Origin: Halomontanus rarus
GTDB lineage: Archaea > Halobacteriota > Halobacteria > Halobacteriales > Natrialbaceae
Strand: one strand, 5' to 3'
NCBI RefSeq assembly: GCF_029338335.1
Contig: NZ_CP119796.1
Length of the DNA stretch: 64,000 nt
The translations under genes were made by a program, and so were the position numbers. Shown in pieces: positions 26,674 to 34,343 of this stretch. The first letter of the stretch is position 1; every line of letters starts with the position of its first letter. The notes beneath the pieces were generated by a model. That model ran no database searches. It had not been told where the DNA came from and saw only the letters and a program-made list of their open reading frames with translations.

Positions 26674-27876
26674 TCACCGCTGCACGAGCGCCTTTCGACG
26701 GATCGGTGGCACCCGCTCGAGCCACCGCCGTCCCGACAGGAGGTCCTCGGGGACGTCGCCGCCGAGTTCGTAGTGAGCGAAGCCGTCGATGCACGGATAG
26801 CCGATCGCGGCGTCGACCGCGGCCTCCCCGCCCTCGAACAGCGACGCGCTGACGGTCGTCTCCTGGCCGAACGCTTCGGGACCGGCGGCGTTCTCGCCGG
26901 CGTGTCTGCAGATCGAGTACTCGCCGGGGACGTACTCGTGGTCGGTCGACACCCGCCGGAGGTCGCCCTCGGAGTAGGGCCCCTCGACGTCGGCGAGTAA
27001 CGCCCGCGCTCGCTCGAGGCGTTCTTCGGAGCTGACCGGGACCGGAGACTCCGATTCGAGAAAGTGATTGGTCCGCGCGACGACCGGCTCGTCGACCGGC
27101 TGGACCGTCTCCGCGATCGGATCGACCTCGAGGAGGAGACTCTCCTCGGCGTCGGCCAGCAGGAGCGAGTGCCCGGTGAACAACTGCGGCGGATACGACT
27201 CGACGAGGTCCCTCGCCTCGCCGACGGTCGAACACTCCTCGAGGATTCGCCTGACGACGGTGCCGTTTCGGACGCCCTCTCCCGGTCCGACGTCCTCTTG
27301 GGTGACGTCGATGTGAGTGTTCGCCGCGACGAGTCCGGCGTCGTTGGCGCCCTTGTAGAGCAACACCGTCCCGCAGGTGTCGACGGTGATGTAGCCGTGG
27401 TAGGGACCGATCGCGGGCTGTTCGACGATCGCGACCGGGCGGGTTCCCCGGCCGACGATGTCGCGATTCTTGAACGCGAGCGGCCCGTCGGTCGTGGTGT
27501 GGGAGTCCGAAACGAGGACGTTCGTACAGCCGTCGCTTCTCGTTTCGGTTTCGGTTCTGGATCCGATCTCCGAACGCCCCCTCGAACTTGAGGACCCGCC
27601 GCTCGCGTCGGCCAGTGCGCGTGCGAGGTCGCTGAACGCGAACGCGTACGCCGCGTAGACGTCTCGGTCGACGTCGAGGACGGCTGCCATCCCCTCGAAC
27701 GCCGCTCGATGTCTCGAGGGGATGGTCTCGAGGGTCGCCTCGGCCGTCTCGGCGAACGGAGCGAGGTCGACGTCGGCGTCGGAACACTGATCGTCGATTT
27801 CGTCGACGGCCCATTCGACCGCGTCGCGCTGGAGGCGACCCCGACGGCGGCCCAGCTCACGAAACTCTTCGTCCAT
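26674..27876 (-). CDS. C45-family Ntn hydrolase (acyl-CoA:6-APA acyltransferase-like)
   Basis: A 400-residue N-terminal-nucleophile hydrolase-like protein. Family members cleave themselves before a cysteine, which then becomes the catalytic residue. Here that is C117 in SDGCTNVLVSDSH, followed by the AFKNRD block at about 134-139, the YKGANDAGL loop and the C-terminal VVARTNHFL. The segment before the nucleophile contains a Ser/Arg/Glu low-complexity insert. Known members hydrolyse or transfer acyl groups on beta-lactam precursors or peptides. The natural substrate here is unknown; its convergent neighbour is a GCS2-type ligase. Confidence 0.82.
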   Translation of the reverse strand: MDEEFRELGRRRGRLQRDAVEWAVDEIDDQCSDADVDLAPFAETAEATLETIPSRHRAAFEGMAAVLDVDRDVYAAYAFAFSDLARALADASGGSSSSRGRSEIGSRTETETRSDGCTNVLVSDSHTTTDGPLAFKNRDIVGRGTRPVAIVEQPAIGPYHGYITVDTCGTVLLYKGANDAGLVAANTHIDVTQEDVGPGEGVRNGTVVRRILEECSTVGEARDLVESYPPQLFTGHSLLLADAEESLLLEVDPIAETVQPVDEPVVARTNHFLESESPVPVSSEERLERARALLADVEGPYSEGDLRRVSTDHEYVPGEYSICRHAGENAAGPEAFGQETTVSASLFEGGEAAVDAAIGYPCIDGFAHYELGGDVPEDLLSGRRWLERVPPIRRKALVQR

Positions 27877-28257
27877 ATCACGGACTACGTCGGGACCTGT
27901 TTATCGCTTCGACACGCAGTAGAAAGCCGAAACGGGTGTACGCGTCGGCAGGGCAGAACGGTGTCGATCGGTTCCGTTCCCCAACTGTGATGCCGTTGGA
28001 CGCGACTGCCGACGTAGTCGTCCACGCTCGGGGAGACTATCAATCTTCTCCGGATCGAATAAACGAACGCGGCCGACGCTCGAACCGAAACGGTTTCGAG
28101 TGCCATCGAAACGCTCGGCGAGCGATTAATATCGGTATCGGTATCGGTATCGATATTAACATCGGCACTCCCATCTCGTGGTCTGAAACGAGTGCTACGG
28201 TATCGGACGATCGGTTGCTGTCGGTCCCGACCGATGGGACGGATTCCCTCTAGTCGA
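27877..28257. other. Intergenic region with a small palindromic repeat
   Basis: A 381-base gap between the C45 gene and the small zinc-finger gene. It holds the repeat listed at 28125. No other gene or RNA is evident. Confidence 0.4.
28125..28160. repeat. TATCGG tandem repeat flanked by inverted arms
   Basis: Three TATCGG-type units are flanked by ATTAATATCG on the left and CGATATTAAC on the right, making a 36-base near-palindrome in an AT-rich island. It could be a regulator binding site or a small replication-slippage product. It lies about 240 bases downstream of the start of the C45 gene's 5' side and about 100 bases beyond the 3' end of the zinc-finger gene. Confidence 0.6.
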
Positions 28258-28401
28258 TCAGACGTATTCCCCGGGTTGGTCTTCGAACTCGTCTCGATGA
28301 TCCGTCGAACAGAAGTGGTAATTCGTTCCCTGATATAGGGTGACGATCTTTTCGTCTCGGTTTTCGTAGAGTTCCTCGCCACAGACTGGACACTTTTCCA
28401 T
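28258..28401 (-). CDS. 47-residue zinc-finger (YHS/TRASH-like) protein
   Basis: Starts MEKCPVCGEEL and contains a second metal half-site in NYHFCSTDHRDEF. The Cys pair at 4/7, the Cys at 31 and nearby His residues form a treble-clef-like metal site, as in YHS/TRASH domains that bind Zn or heavy metals. It ends DQPGEYV. Single-domain versions are common in haloarchaea. Function is unknown; metal sensing or chaperoning is plausible. The gene is short but the motif arrangement is clear. Confidence 0.85.
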   Translation of the reverse strand: MEKCPVCGEELYENRDEKIVTLYQGTNYHFCSTDHRDEFEDQPGEYV

Positions 28402-28659
28402 GATGTGGAGTCTCGTACCAAGGACGTCGGGAGACATCGTAAGGAAACCTCACCCTGCACTTACAGGGCTTCGTGCCGACCGATCACGCCGGTCGGGAAG
28501 GGCTCCTTCGAGGAACGGGCCACTGTCCGAGGGCCGTCTCGAGCGTCTTTCCGTCGGTTGGTCCGACGTTCGAACCGCTTTGTCGGGATTCGGGATTCGA
28601 GACTCGAGACTCGAGACTCGAAAGAGCGAACCGGAGACTCGCTGGTCGTGACCCCGCGG

Positions 28660-29118
28660 TCACTCGGTCAGCGTCACGACGTAGTCGTCGAAGTTGAGGA
28701 TGACCTTCTGGGCGGTATCGCCGAAGAGGACTTTACCGGTCGGACTTCGTCGGCGGCCGACCAGGAAGATGTAGTCACAGTCGTGTTCCGCTGCGACCTC
28801 GAGGATCGCGTCCGCTCGTTCCCTGTCGCCTTCGACGGCCCGTCCGATCGTTTCGGTTTCGAGATCGAACTCCGAGAGGAGGTCGGAAACTGCGGTCTGG
28901 GCGACTTCCTCGGCGTACTCGCTCGCCGACAGGCTGTAGCCCGTCCCCTCGGTCTCTGCGATCTTGCCCAGTACTTCCGAGTCCGCTTCGAACTCGTCCC
29001 GACTGACGACCGTCAGTACGCGGAGCGGGACGCCTGCGTCTGCTGCGAGTTCTCCTGCTTCGCGAATCAATTCCGGTGACCGGTCGCTCGGATCGGTTAC
29101 GACGAGTGGGTGGTCCAT
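28660..29118 (-). CDS. Universal stress protein (UspA family)
   Basis: A 152-residue single-domain Usp of the alpha/beta HUP fold. It opens with MDHPLVVTDPSD (beta 1) and has the nucleotide-binding end VGRRRSPTGKVLFGDTAQ followed by VILNFDDYVVTLTE, a good match to the G-x2-G-x9-G-S/T ATP motif with a shifted last element. The start is the ATG at the first strand; upstream in-frame codons run into a tandem repeat and are not coding. The 31-base repeats upstream may be involved in its control. Confidence 0.9.
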   Translation of the reverse strand: MDHPLVVTDPSDRSPELIREAGELAADAGVPLRVLTVVSRDEFEADSEVLGKIAETEGTGYSLSASEYAEEVAQTAVSDLLSEFDLETETIGRAVEGDRERADAILEVAAEHDCDYIFLVGRRRSPTGKVLFGDTAQKVILNFDDYVVTLTE

Positions 29119-29170
29119 ACTCGTAGTAGGGTGATTCCACACTAATAGCTTCTTACACGAATTGTCACAC

Positions 29171-29263
29171 CGCTGTGATCGATCGACTCGCTTTTCGGTA
29201 TCGCTGTGATCGACCGACTCGCTTTTCGGTATCGCTGTGATCGACCGACTCGCTCTCTGTTTC
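29171..29263 (-). repeat. 31-bp tandem repeat upstream of the usp gene
   Basis: Three direct copies begin at 29171, 29202 and 29233. Copies 1 and 2 differ at one base, and copy 3 diverges in its last third. A degenerate fourth copy (ATCGCTGTGGCCGACCG) is near 29302. Each unit contains CTGTGATCGA. They lie 50-150 bases before the usp ATG and just after the halocyanin stop, so they could be operators for the usp promoter or a minisatellite. Confidence 0.8.
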
Positions 29264-29328
29264 GCGTCCGGTTTCGCTTTCGAGCTCCCGAGACCGTCCA
29301 TCGCTGTGGCCGACCGCTAGTGTCTCCG

Positions 29329-29952
29329 TTACCGGTGCTGAATTCGAGCGTCGTTCTGGCTGGCTCCGGTCCATCGCGAGATGGCGACCGTCACGGTCGC
29401 GATGATCCCGAGGGCGGCGGCGGTACCGGGGAGCAACGGGAGCGACTGGAGGCCACCGGCGGACTGCGCCGGCGCGTCCGCTGCGGGGGCCTCGCCCGCA
29501 GCGTCGCCGACGACGATAGCTCCCTTCATCCCCATCGGAATGTGTGGCGTACAGCCGTAGATCGATACGCCCTCTTCGTCGAAGGTCTGTTCGAACTCGT
29601 GGCCCGCCTCGCCGACGTACTCGCTTTCGAACGCGCCGTCCTGATCGACGACGTCGTGACTGCCGCCCTCACCGGACCACTCCCAGACGACCGTCGTCCC
29701 GGGATCGACGCGAATCGCTGGCGGTTCGAACGTGAAGCCGTCGTTGGCACCCACGGTGACGCGAACCTCGTCTTCGCCCGTGTAGTCGACGACCCCGTCG
29801 TAGTTGGGGGCGTCCTCGAGCCAGCCGTCGAACGGATCGCTCTGGGCGCCGACGGCTGGGGTTCCGACCGTCAGCGCGACTGCGCTCGTTCCTGCGCCGG
29901 CGAGGAACGTGCGTCGGTTCATGGCGGGGAGCTGCGTCGAATCGTGGCTCAT
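29329..29952 (-). CDS. Halocyanin-like blue copper protein
   Basis: Type I copper protein that probably shuttles electrons at the outer face of the membrane. A Tat signal MNRRTFLAGAGTSAVAL leads the 207-residue protein. The cupredoxin domain follows, with ligands H99 (SHDV), C134, H137 and M142 (CTPHIPMGM). The acidic segment VWEWSGEGGSHD precedes the first His. A spacer rich in Ala and Pro (150-165) and a C-terminal transmembrane helix (about 172-192) anchor it. The outer ATG is used because a TATA-like CTATAC lies 31-37 bases upstream; the inner ATG at the RR motif is possible. Confidence 0.92.
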   Translation of the reverse strand: MSHDSTQLPAMNRRTFLAGAGTSAVALTVGTPAVGAQSDPFDGWLEDAPNYDGVVDYTGEDEVRVTVGANDGFTFEPPAIRVDPGTTVVWEWSGEGGSHDVVDQDGAFESEYVGEAGHEFEQTFDEEGVSIYGCTPHIPMGMKGAIVVGDAAGEAPAADAPAQSAGGLQSLPLLPGTAAALGIIATVTVAISRWTGASQNDARIQHR

Positions 29953-30596
29953 AAACAGGTGAACGTAGGCAGTGACAGACCATCTATACGTGTTCTCGTT
30001 CCCACCTCGTGGGAATCATTGGAAATATGCCAGTATTTGATCGGTCTGTCTGATCGTACGACCACGGAACCTGCCGTCGCCACTACTCGGTCCGTCTCTG
30101 GCGTCTCGACGCCAGGTGCTTCAGGGGACCGAGGCTGCCGGTCTCGCGTCGGTAGCCGACTGTCTCGCACCGTCCTCGACCGGTACCAACCGGACCAGCA
30201 CCGAGCGTCGAAGCCGATCCAGTCTCCGCCCTCGACGACGTACCCGGGAGGCTTCGTATCCGACATTGGCATCCGCTATCTCCAATGTAAACTATACGAC
30301 AAGTATATCCGTGTCAGTCTCACACTCTCGAGTGGGAGAGGAAGGCACCCTGGCAGTTCCGATCACCACCCATATCACACTGTGTACTGCACCCTCTTCC
30401 GGGTCGCTCGCCGAACGGGGGCTCCCTACTCGGCGAGCGCTTTCCATTTACCGAGTAGCGGTTCGCTCGATCCGGCTGTCGATGGAGACTCCTCGAGGAG
30501 TGACCGCTGGCGCGTTCGCGACTTCCGAGTCGACGGTGACTCCGAAACAAGACGTTCGTCAGTTCAAAAACACGGGTCACAGTGAGATGCGACACA
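29953..30596. other. Gene-free accessory spacer
   Basis: About 640 bases with lower coding character than its neighbours. I looked at both strands and found no frame with halophilic composition or known motif. It may contain decayed sequence. Confidence 0.4.
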
Positions 30597-30773
30597 TTAT
30601 CTCTCCGTTCGATTCCAACCGATCCCGAACGCGGGTCCGAGAGCCAGACCGACGGCGATCCCCATCGCCAGGTTGTCCATCGCGACACCGATTGCAACGC
30701 CGATGGACAGTCCGATCGCGATTCCGGCCCCCATCGCATCCCGGTCCTCGTTCTCTCCTATTTCACTAGCCAT
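30597..30773 (-). CDS. 58-residue glycine-zipper membrane microprotein
   Basis: Begins MASEIGENEDRDAMG and then has two glycine-zipper helices built on GxxxG spacing (AGIAIGLSIGVAIGVAM and LAMGIAVGLALGPAFGIG) with an Asp-Asn turn between, ending in WNRTER. Such proteins are frequent in haloarchaea and form tight helix pairs in membranes; function is unknown. A weak TATA-like box about 28 bases upstream supports a leaderless start. It is isolated between gene-poor stretches. Confidence 0.75.
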   Translation of the reverse strand: MASEIGENEDRDAMGAGIAIGLSIGVAIGVAMDNLAMGIAVGLALGPAFGIGWNRTER

Positions 30774-30879
30774 TACTAGTTGTTCGAGGTATCAGACGAT
30801 AACTCTTTCAGCGACGTTCAGAGCGAGGTTCGTGGACCCGTCCGAATCCAAACCCTCCACTTTCTTCTGGGCCCGTGAT

Positions 30880-30940
30880 CGATGTAGAGATCGGTTCCGT
30901 CGCTCTCGCTAGTCCTCGCGATTCGGCTCGCTCGCCTCGA
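30880..30940 (-). repeat. Remnant of a wHTH gene 3' end, copy 1
   Basis: On the minus strand this reads LEAS...NRED followed by a stop, then a GGAACCGAT-containing tail. It aligns with the stretch at 32850-32915 over about 50 bases with five mismatches, and more loosely with the 3' end and downstream flank of the intact wHTH gene at 33195. It is interpreted as a 3' fragment left from a duplicated regulator gene. Confidence 0.55.
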
Positions 30941-31145
30941 GTTTCTCTCGAGATCTACTCCCCCACTGACACTGCACACCGAGACGAATCCGTTTTGATT
31001 TCTATCACATTTTTCAGAATATGATATTCAGGACATGTCTGAAGAGGACTATATATGTCTGATGCTGGTCCGTATCTATCGGCGTTCACGGGAGCGGCCC
31101 GGACCACTGTTTCGTCATCGATGGCTTACAGTGGGGATTCAAACC

Positions 31146-31883
31146 ATGACAATCGAAAACAATGACAGAAACGCGATCCCAGAATCGACTACCGAACGAA
31201 CCACGTCACGGCGACGAATTCTCGCGGCGTCGGCCGTGTTGGGTACGGCCACGGTCGGCGGTGCACCGTTCGTCTCGGCCGACGAGGACCACGAGAACGA
31301 CGACGAGGACCACGAGAAAGACGAGAGCGAGACCCCTCAACCGCCCCAGGCGGTACCCGACGAGTTCGAGAGCGACGTCGACCTTCTCAACTTCGCTCGG
31401 ACTCTCGAGTTCCTCGAGGCGACGTTCTACCAGCAGGGAATCGAAAATATCGGCGACGACGCGTTTCGACAGCACTTCGAGGGATGGGGACCGATTCAAG
31501 ACCAGATCGCTAATCGCCTTCGAGTCATTCGAAACCACGAAGTCATTCACGCTGAAGTACTCGGTGCGACGGTGGAAACGCTGGGCGGAGAACCGGTCGC
31601 GAGTCCACAATTCGACTTCGGCACGGCCGTCGAGAACCCTGCCGAGTTCGTCGCCACTGGTGCATTGCTCGAGGACGTCGGCGTCTCGGCGTATGCCGGT
31701 GCCGCGACGGCGATCGAGAATCCGGATATCGTCGCGCCCGCGCTCAGTATCCACAGCGTCGAAGCGCGACACGCGTCGTTCCTCCGGGAACTGAACGGCG
31801 AAATCGGATTCCCGGCGGCGTTCGATCAGCCCCGAACTCGCTCGGAGGTTCTGGACCTGGCAAGCGGGTTCATCGTCGAATAG
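31146..31883 (+). CDS. Tat-exported ferritin-like domain protein
   Basis: A 245-residue protein with a twin-arginine signal (TTSRRRILAASAVLGTATVGG, RR at about 22-23). An Asp/Glu/His-rich linker follows to about 65, then a ferritin-like four-helix domain. LEFLEATFYQQG, HEVIHAEVLG and HSVEARHASFL supply Glu and two ExxH motifs, which should hold a di-metal site. The start is the ATG 22 residues before the arginines; a TATA-like ACTATATATG about 90-100 bases upstream agrees. Relatives occur in desiccation- and stress-related clusters. Its role is probably iron or peroxide handling outside the cell. Confidence 0.85.
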   Translation: MTIENNDRNAIPESTTERTTSRRRILAASAVLGTATVGGAPFVSADEDHENDDEDHEKDESETPQPPQAVPDEFESDVDLLNFARTLEFLEATFYQQGIENIGDDAFRQHFEGWGPIQDQIANRLRVIRNHEVIHAEVLGATVETLGGEPVASPQFDFGTAVENPAEFVATGALLEDVGVSAYAGAATAIENPDIVAPALSIHSVEARHASFLRELNGEIGFPAAFDQPRTRSEVLDLASGFIVE

Positions 31884-31980
31884 ACTGGCAGTCGGCATTT
31901 TTCGGCACGACACGCCATTTTATCCGCTTCTGGATCAAACGCTGGCGAGGCTGTTTCATCACTCGCCTGTACTACATACG

Positions 31981-32223
31981 AGAATCAGACCACAATCGGC
32001 TGCAAAGAAGAGATGAGATTTGTTATGTGCGTCTGCGAACCGAACTTTTGCTCTGCGGGCGCGCCGAGGCGCGCCCTCGGCAAAACTTCGATGAAAAGCA
32101 CTCCTCCCTCCCCTACGGGTCGGTCGTCGGCCCGCTCGCTCCCGTCGGTCGCTCGCGGAGGGTGCACTGTTCTCCGCCTATACCAAGCGGCAGAATCGAT
32201 CTGAGATCGGCTGCAAAGAAGAG
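31981..32223. mobile_element. Repeat-bounded insertion, probably a non-autonomous element
   Basis: Two direct repeats bound this segment, at 31981-32012 and 32192-32223. The last 18 bases (ATCGGCTGCAAAGAAGAG) are exact, and the first 6 also match. Between them lies GC-skewed sequence with a perfect 20-base palindrome (GGGCGCGCC, two bases, GGCGCGCCC) at 32057-32076 and clusters of CTCC/CGCTCG motifs, unlike the protein-coding neighbours. No transposase is encoded. It may be a MITE-like element or an intergenic duplication. Confidence 0.55.
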
Positions 32224-32282
32224 TATCGGTCTGCGATGTCGGTCTCCAAGCGTAACAGTCGATATCGACTCAGACGGCTATT

Positions 32283-32741
32283 CTATCGGCATGCCCCTTC
32301 ATCAACGTCGTCAATAACAATATCCTCCGTGAGATGCATGTCCACGACTGGGCCATAATGACCTCGGTGGAGAATCTCTGGATGGAAACAGTCACCCTCG
32401 TCCATTTCTTCTCGGACATCGGTGGGAATGGAGACAGATCCCATTTCTTCATCAGTTGCTCAAATCAGTTCGTACTCGGCTGGTTCTGATGACCACGTGG
32501 GCTCAATAAATTCGTAAGCTGAATCAATAGTGACCTCCCCTTGATACACAATCTCGGAGTTTCGTTCGAGTTGAAGTTGGTACGTGTCTATCTCTTCTCG
32601 ATTATCTCGAATGAATATTCCTCCAAGAGAAACACTATCCTCGCTCTCGGAGGAGAGTAGCGAACTGTCTCCACATCCACTCATGATAGACAGTACGCTC
32701 ACCATAACCATCTCCCTTCGATATATGTTCAAATTAGTCAT
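32283..32741 (-). pseudogene. Lipoprotein gene split by an in-frame TGA
   Basis: The first 93 codons encode a lipoprotein with signal MTNLNIYRREMVMVSVLS and lipobox cysteine C23 (SIMSGCGDS), followed by a beta-rich acidic domain with YQLQLERNSEIVYQG. A TGA at 32460-32462 interrupts the frame after EYELI. The same frame then continues for 58 good codons, including SVSIPTDVREEMDEGD and a VVDMHLTEDIVIDDVDE stretch, before the real stop. The downstream part also has its own ATG at 32444, six codons after the TGA. Protein-like composition on both sides argues for a nonsense mutation in one gene. Function unknown. Confidence 0.65.
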
Positions 32742-32849
32742 ATATTTGATCTGATCGACACGGCCATAATAGTAGTGGACTATACCAAGAGCGATTTTTA
32801 CGGACGATTCTGAATACAGAAACCGCGTTTCCATTCACTGGTATCCAGA

Positions 32850-32915
32850 TCAATAGGGAAATCGGTTCCGTCGCTCTCGTTAGTCCTCGCGACTCAGATC
32901 ACTCGCCTCGAGACC
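32850..32915 (-). repeat. Remnant of a wHTH gene 3' end, copy 2
   Basis: On the minus strand this encodes LEASDLSRED and a stop, nearly the C-terminus of the intact wHTH protein (LETSDLSHED), and continues into a shared downstream tail containing GGAACCGATTTCC. Nothing upstream of it resembles the rest of the regulator. It appears to be a truncated duplicate of the 3' end and flank of the gene 300 bases to the right. Confidence 0.6.
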
Positions 32916-33194
32916 GAATCGCCAGCGTTGTCACATCCTTGTGTGCGAAATAACGTTCTACGGCTTCGAATCCAAATTCGACGATCGACTATCACGATAT
33001 CCTTTGTACGCGTAGTAGGACACGGTGCCGAGAAATAGTACATCGTGAATAATTTCGAATCGAACCACACGTAAAATGACCGGTCGGACGACCACTGATA
33101 TCGAGGTTGACTTCTCGGCTGATTCTGGATAGCGGAACCGTACCACTATCTCCTGTTCTCTCGATCCGCGAGGAAACCGGTTCCAATGACTGAG

Positions 33195-33473
33195 TCAGTC
33201 TTCATGACTGAGATCGCTCGTCTCGAGTTCGCCCGCGAGATAGGCACGTCCTTTCTCACTGAGCTGGTAGTATCCCGCCTCGTCGACTTTCTCGAGGAGC
33301 CCATGGGTCTCGAGTTCGCGCACCCGTAGTCTCACGGTCGAATAACCGATCTTGTGACCGTGACGGTTGAGATTCCGGTAGAGCGGTTTTGCTGGTAACT
33401 CCAGGTCGTGTGCCTCGAGAAACTCGAGAATGAGGCCGTCTTTCAGCGACATCCACTCTGGCCGAGGGCGCAT
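33195..33473 (-). CDS. PhiH1-repressor-like winged-helix regulator
   Basis: A 92-residue wHTH protein of the kind that resembles the phage PhiH1 repressor and abounds in haloarchaeal accessory regions. It begins MRPRPEWMSLKDGLILEFLE; the recognition region is around GHKIGYSTVRLRVRELETHGLLEK, and the wing YYQLSEKGRAYLAGEL follows. It lacks any second domain. A TATA-like TTAATGC about 30 bases before the ATG supports the chosen start. It probably regulates itself or neighbouring accessory genes. Confidence 0.88.
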   Translation of the reverse strand: MRPRPEWMSLKDGLILEFLEAHDLELPAKPLYRNLNRHGHKIGYSTVRLRVRELETHGLLEKVDEAGYYQLSEKGRAYLAGELETSDLSHED

Positions 33474-33643
33474 TCGCTGCTGTCATCTTACTCCTGTGCA
33501 TTAACATGGACTGGTTTCTCAGAATTCTAGCCCGCCCCAGACCAAAGAGTATCCTAGATAGGCTAAGATATAAGTGAGAAGACGATAGCAGTATCTGTCA
33601 CGGAAGCTACATACGGACTAAACGCTCACGCGTCCCGTAAAAT

Positions 33644-33673
33644 GCGGACCGGTGTTTGCCCCACCGGTGCCGC
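33644..33673 (+). promoter_or_regulatory. Leader hairpin before the three-gene operon
   Basis: GCGG-ACCGGTG / CACCGGT-g-CCGC forms an 11-bp stem with one bulge and a seven-base loop, ending 30 bases before the first ATG of the operon. A TATA-like GATATAAG lies near 33564, so the hairpin would be in a long 5' leader of over 100 bases. Long leaders are rare in haloarchaea, so this may be regulatory. Confidence 0.5.
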
Positions 33674-33703
33674 AAGGAGCTCCCGTAGTACAAGTACGGA
33701 AGC

Positions 33704-34096
33704 ATGTTCAACGACGATTCACGGGGTCTTGAAAGCCCCGACAAATCAGATGTATCGATCGAAACGATTGCCACTCGAGCCCTCCCCGACGGCGGCACCG
33801 ACGCGCTATCCCGCTACCGCCTTCACGTGATCGACCGGCAGGCTCGGAAGCTACTCGAGACCGTCGACGGAGACGGCGACGCCACGCGCCACTGCCGCGA
33901 GATCCGAGCGGAAGTCGAGTGCGTCCGGCGCGAGTTGCTCGGATTCGAACCGAGCGATCTCGAGACCGATCCCACCACCGTCCCGATGATCGTCGACCGC
34001 GGCGAGCCGGTCACGGCCTGTCTCGGACCAGACCCGGATGTGTACGTGCGCGAGCACGCCAACAGTACGGATGAGCACGGTGATCGCGATGACTAG
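33704..34096 (+). CDS. Hypothetical acidic protein, first gene of coupled operon
   Basis: A 130-residue protein without a motif I recognise. The middle contains helical segments (DALSRYRLHVIDRQARKLLE and HCREIRAEVECVRRELLGFE); the C-terminal part (PMIVDRGEPVTACLG) is more beta-like, followed by an acidic tail. It overlaps the next gene by eight bases, so they are translationally coupled. The preceding leader carries a strong hairpin. In such haloarchaeal operons the products are likely to act together. Confidence 0.7.
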   Translation: MFNDDSRGLESPDKSDVSIETIATRALPDGGTDALSRYRLHVIDRQARKLLETVDGDGDATRHCREIRAEVECVRRELLGFEPSDLETDPTTVPMIVDRGEPVTACLGPDPDVYVREHANSTDEHGDRDD

Positions 34097-34343
34097 CCCT
34101 CGCCGCGACAGCACCGATCGCGAGCGTTTCGACGTCCGGTGGACGCCCGAGGGTGGCGTTCCACGGGCGGTTATCTTCGAGTCTCGCAACAGCGACTGGG
34201 TCCGCGCGACATTCGAGTGGTCCGGCGAGCGATGGCGCGAACTCGAGCGCGAGCGTGTTACCGAGGTCGGTCGCTTCGGTGATGGCTGTGAGTTCGTCGG
34301 CCCCGATAGCCCACATCTCGCGGGAGGGTCGGACGATGGGTGA
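34089..34343 (+). CDS. Hypothetical small protein, second gene of coupled operon
   Basis: An 84-residue protein starting MTSPRRDSTDRERFDVRW. It has a compact beta-rich core (VPRAVIFESRNSDWVRATFEWSG) and the amphipathic segment ERWRELERERVTEVGRFGDG. No family is recognised. It overlaps both neighbours by eight bases with the same ATG-inside-previous-stop layout. An ATG six codons earlier is possible but less well placed. Its repeated W-x(n)-W-R pattern looks like a small nucleic-acid- or protein-binding fold; that is only a guess. Confidence 0.65.
   Translation: MTSPRRDSTDRERFDVRWTPEGGVPRAVIFESRNSDWVRATFEWSGERWRELERERVTEVGRFGDGCEFVGPDSPHLAGGSDDG

Noticed and set aside
29171..29263. Possible CRISPR array from the 31-base repeats
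   Set aside because: The repeats are directly adjacent with no spacers, so this is a tandem repeat and not a CRISPR.
32460..32462. Selenocysteine at the in-frame TGA
   Set aside because: Haloarchaea are not known to use selenocysteine, and I see no SECIS-like element or selenium genes; a nonsense mutation is simpler.
32958..33146. 62-residue minus-strand frame next to the wHTH gene
   Set aside because: Mostly beta-like hydrophobic and basic residues, overlaps another frame of equal quality, and no recognisable motif or promoter.
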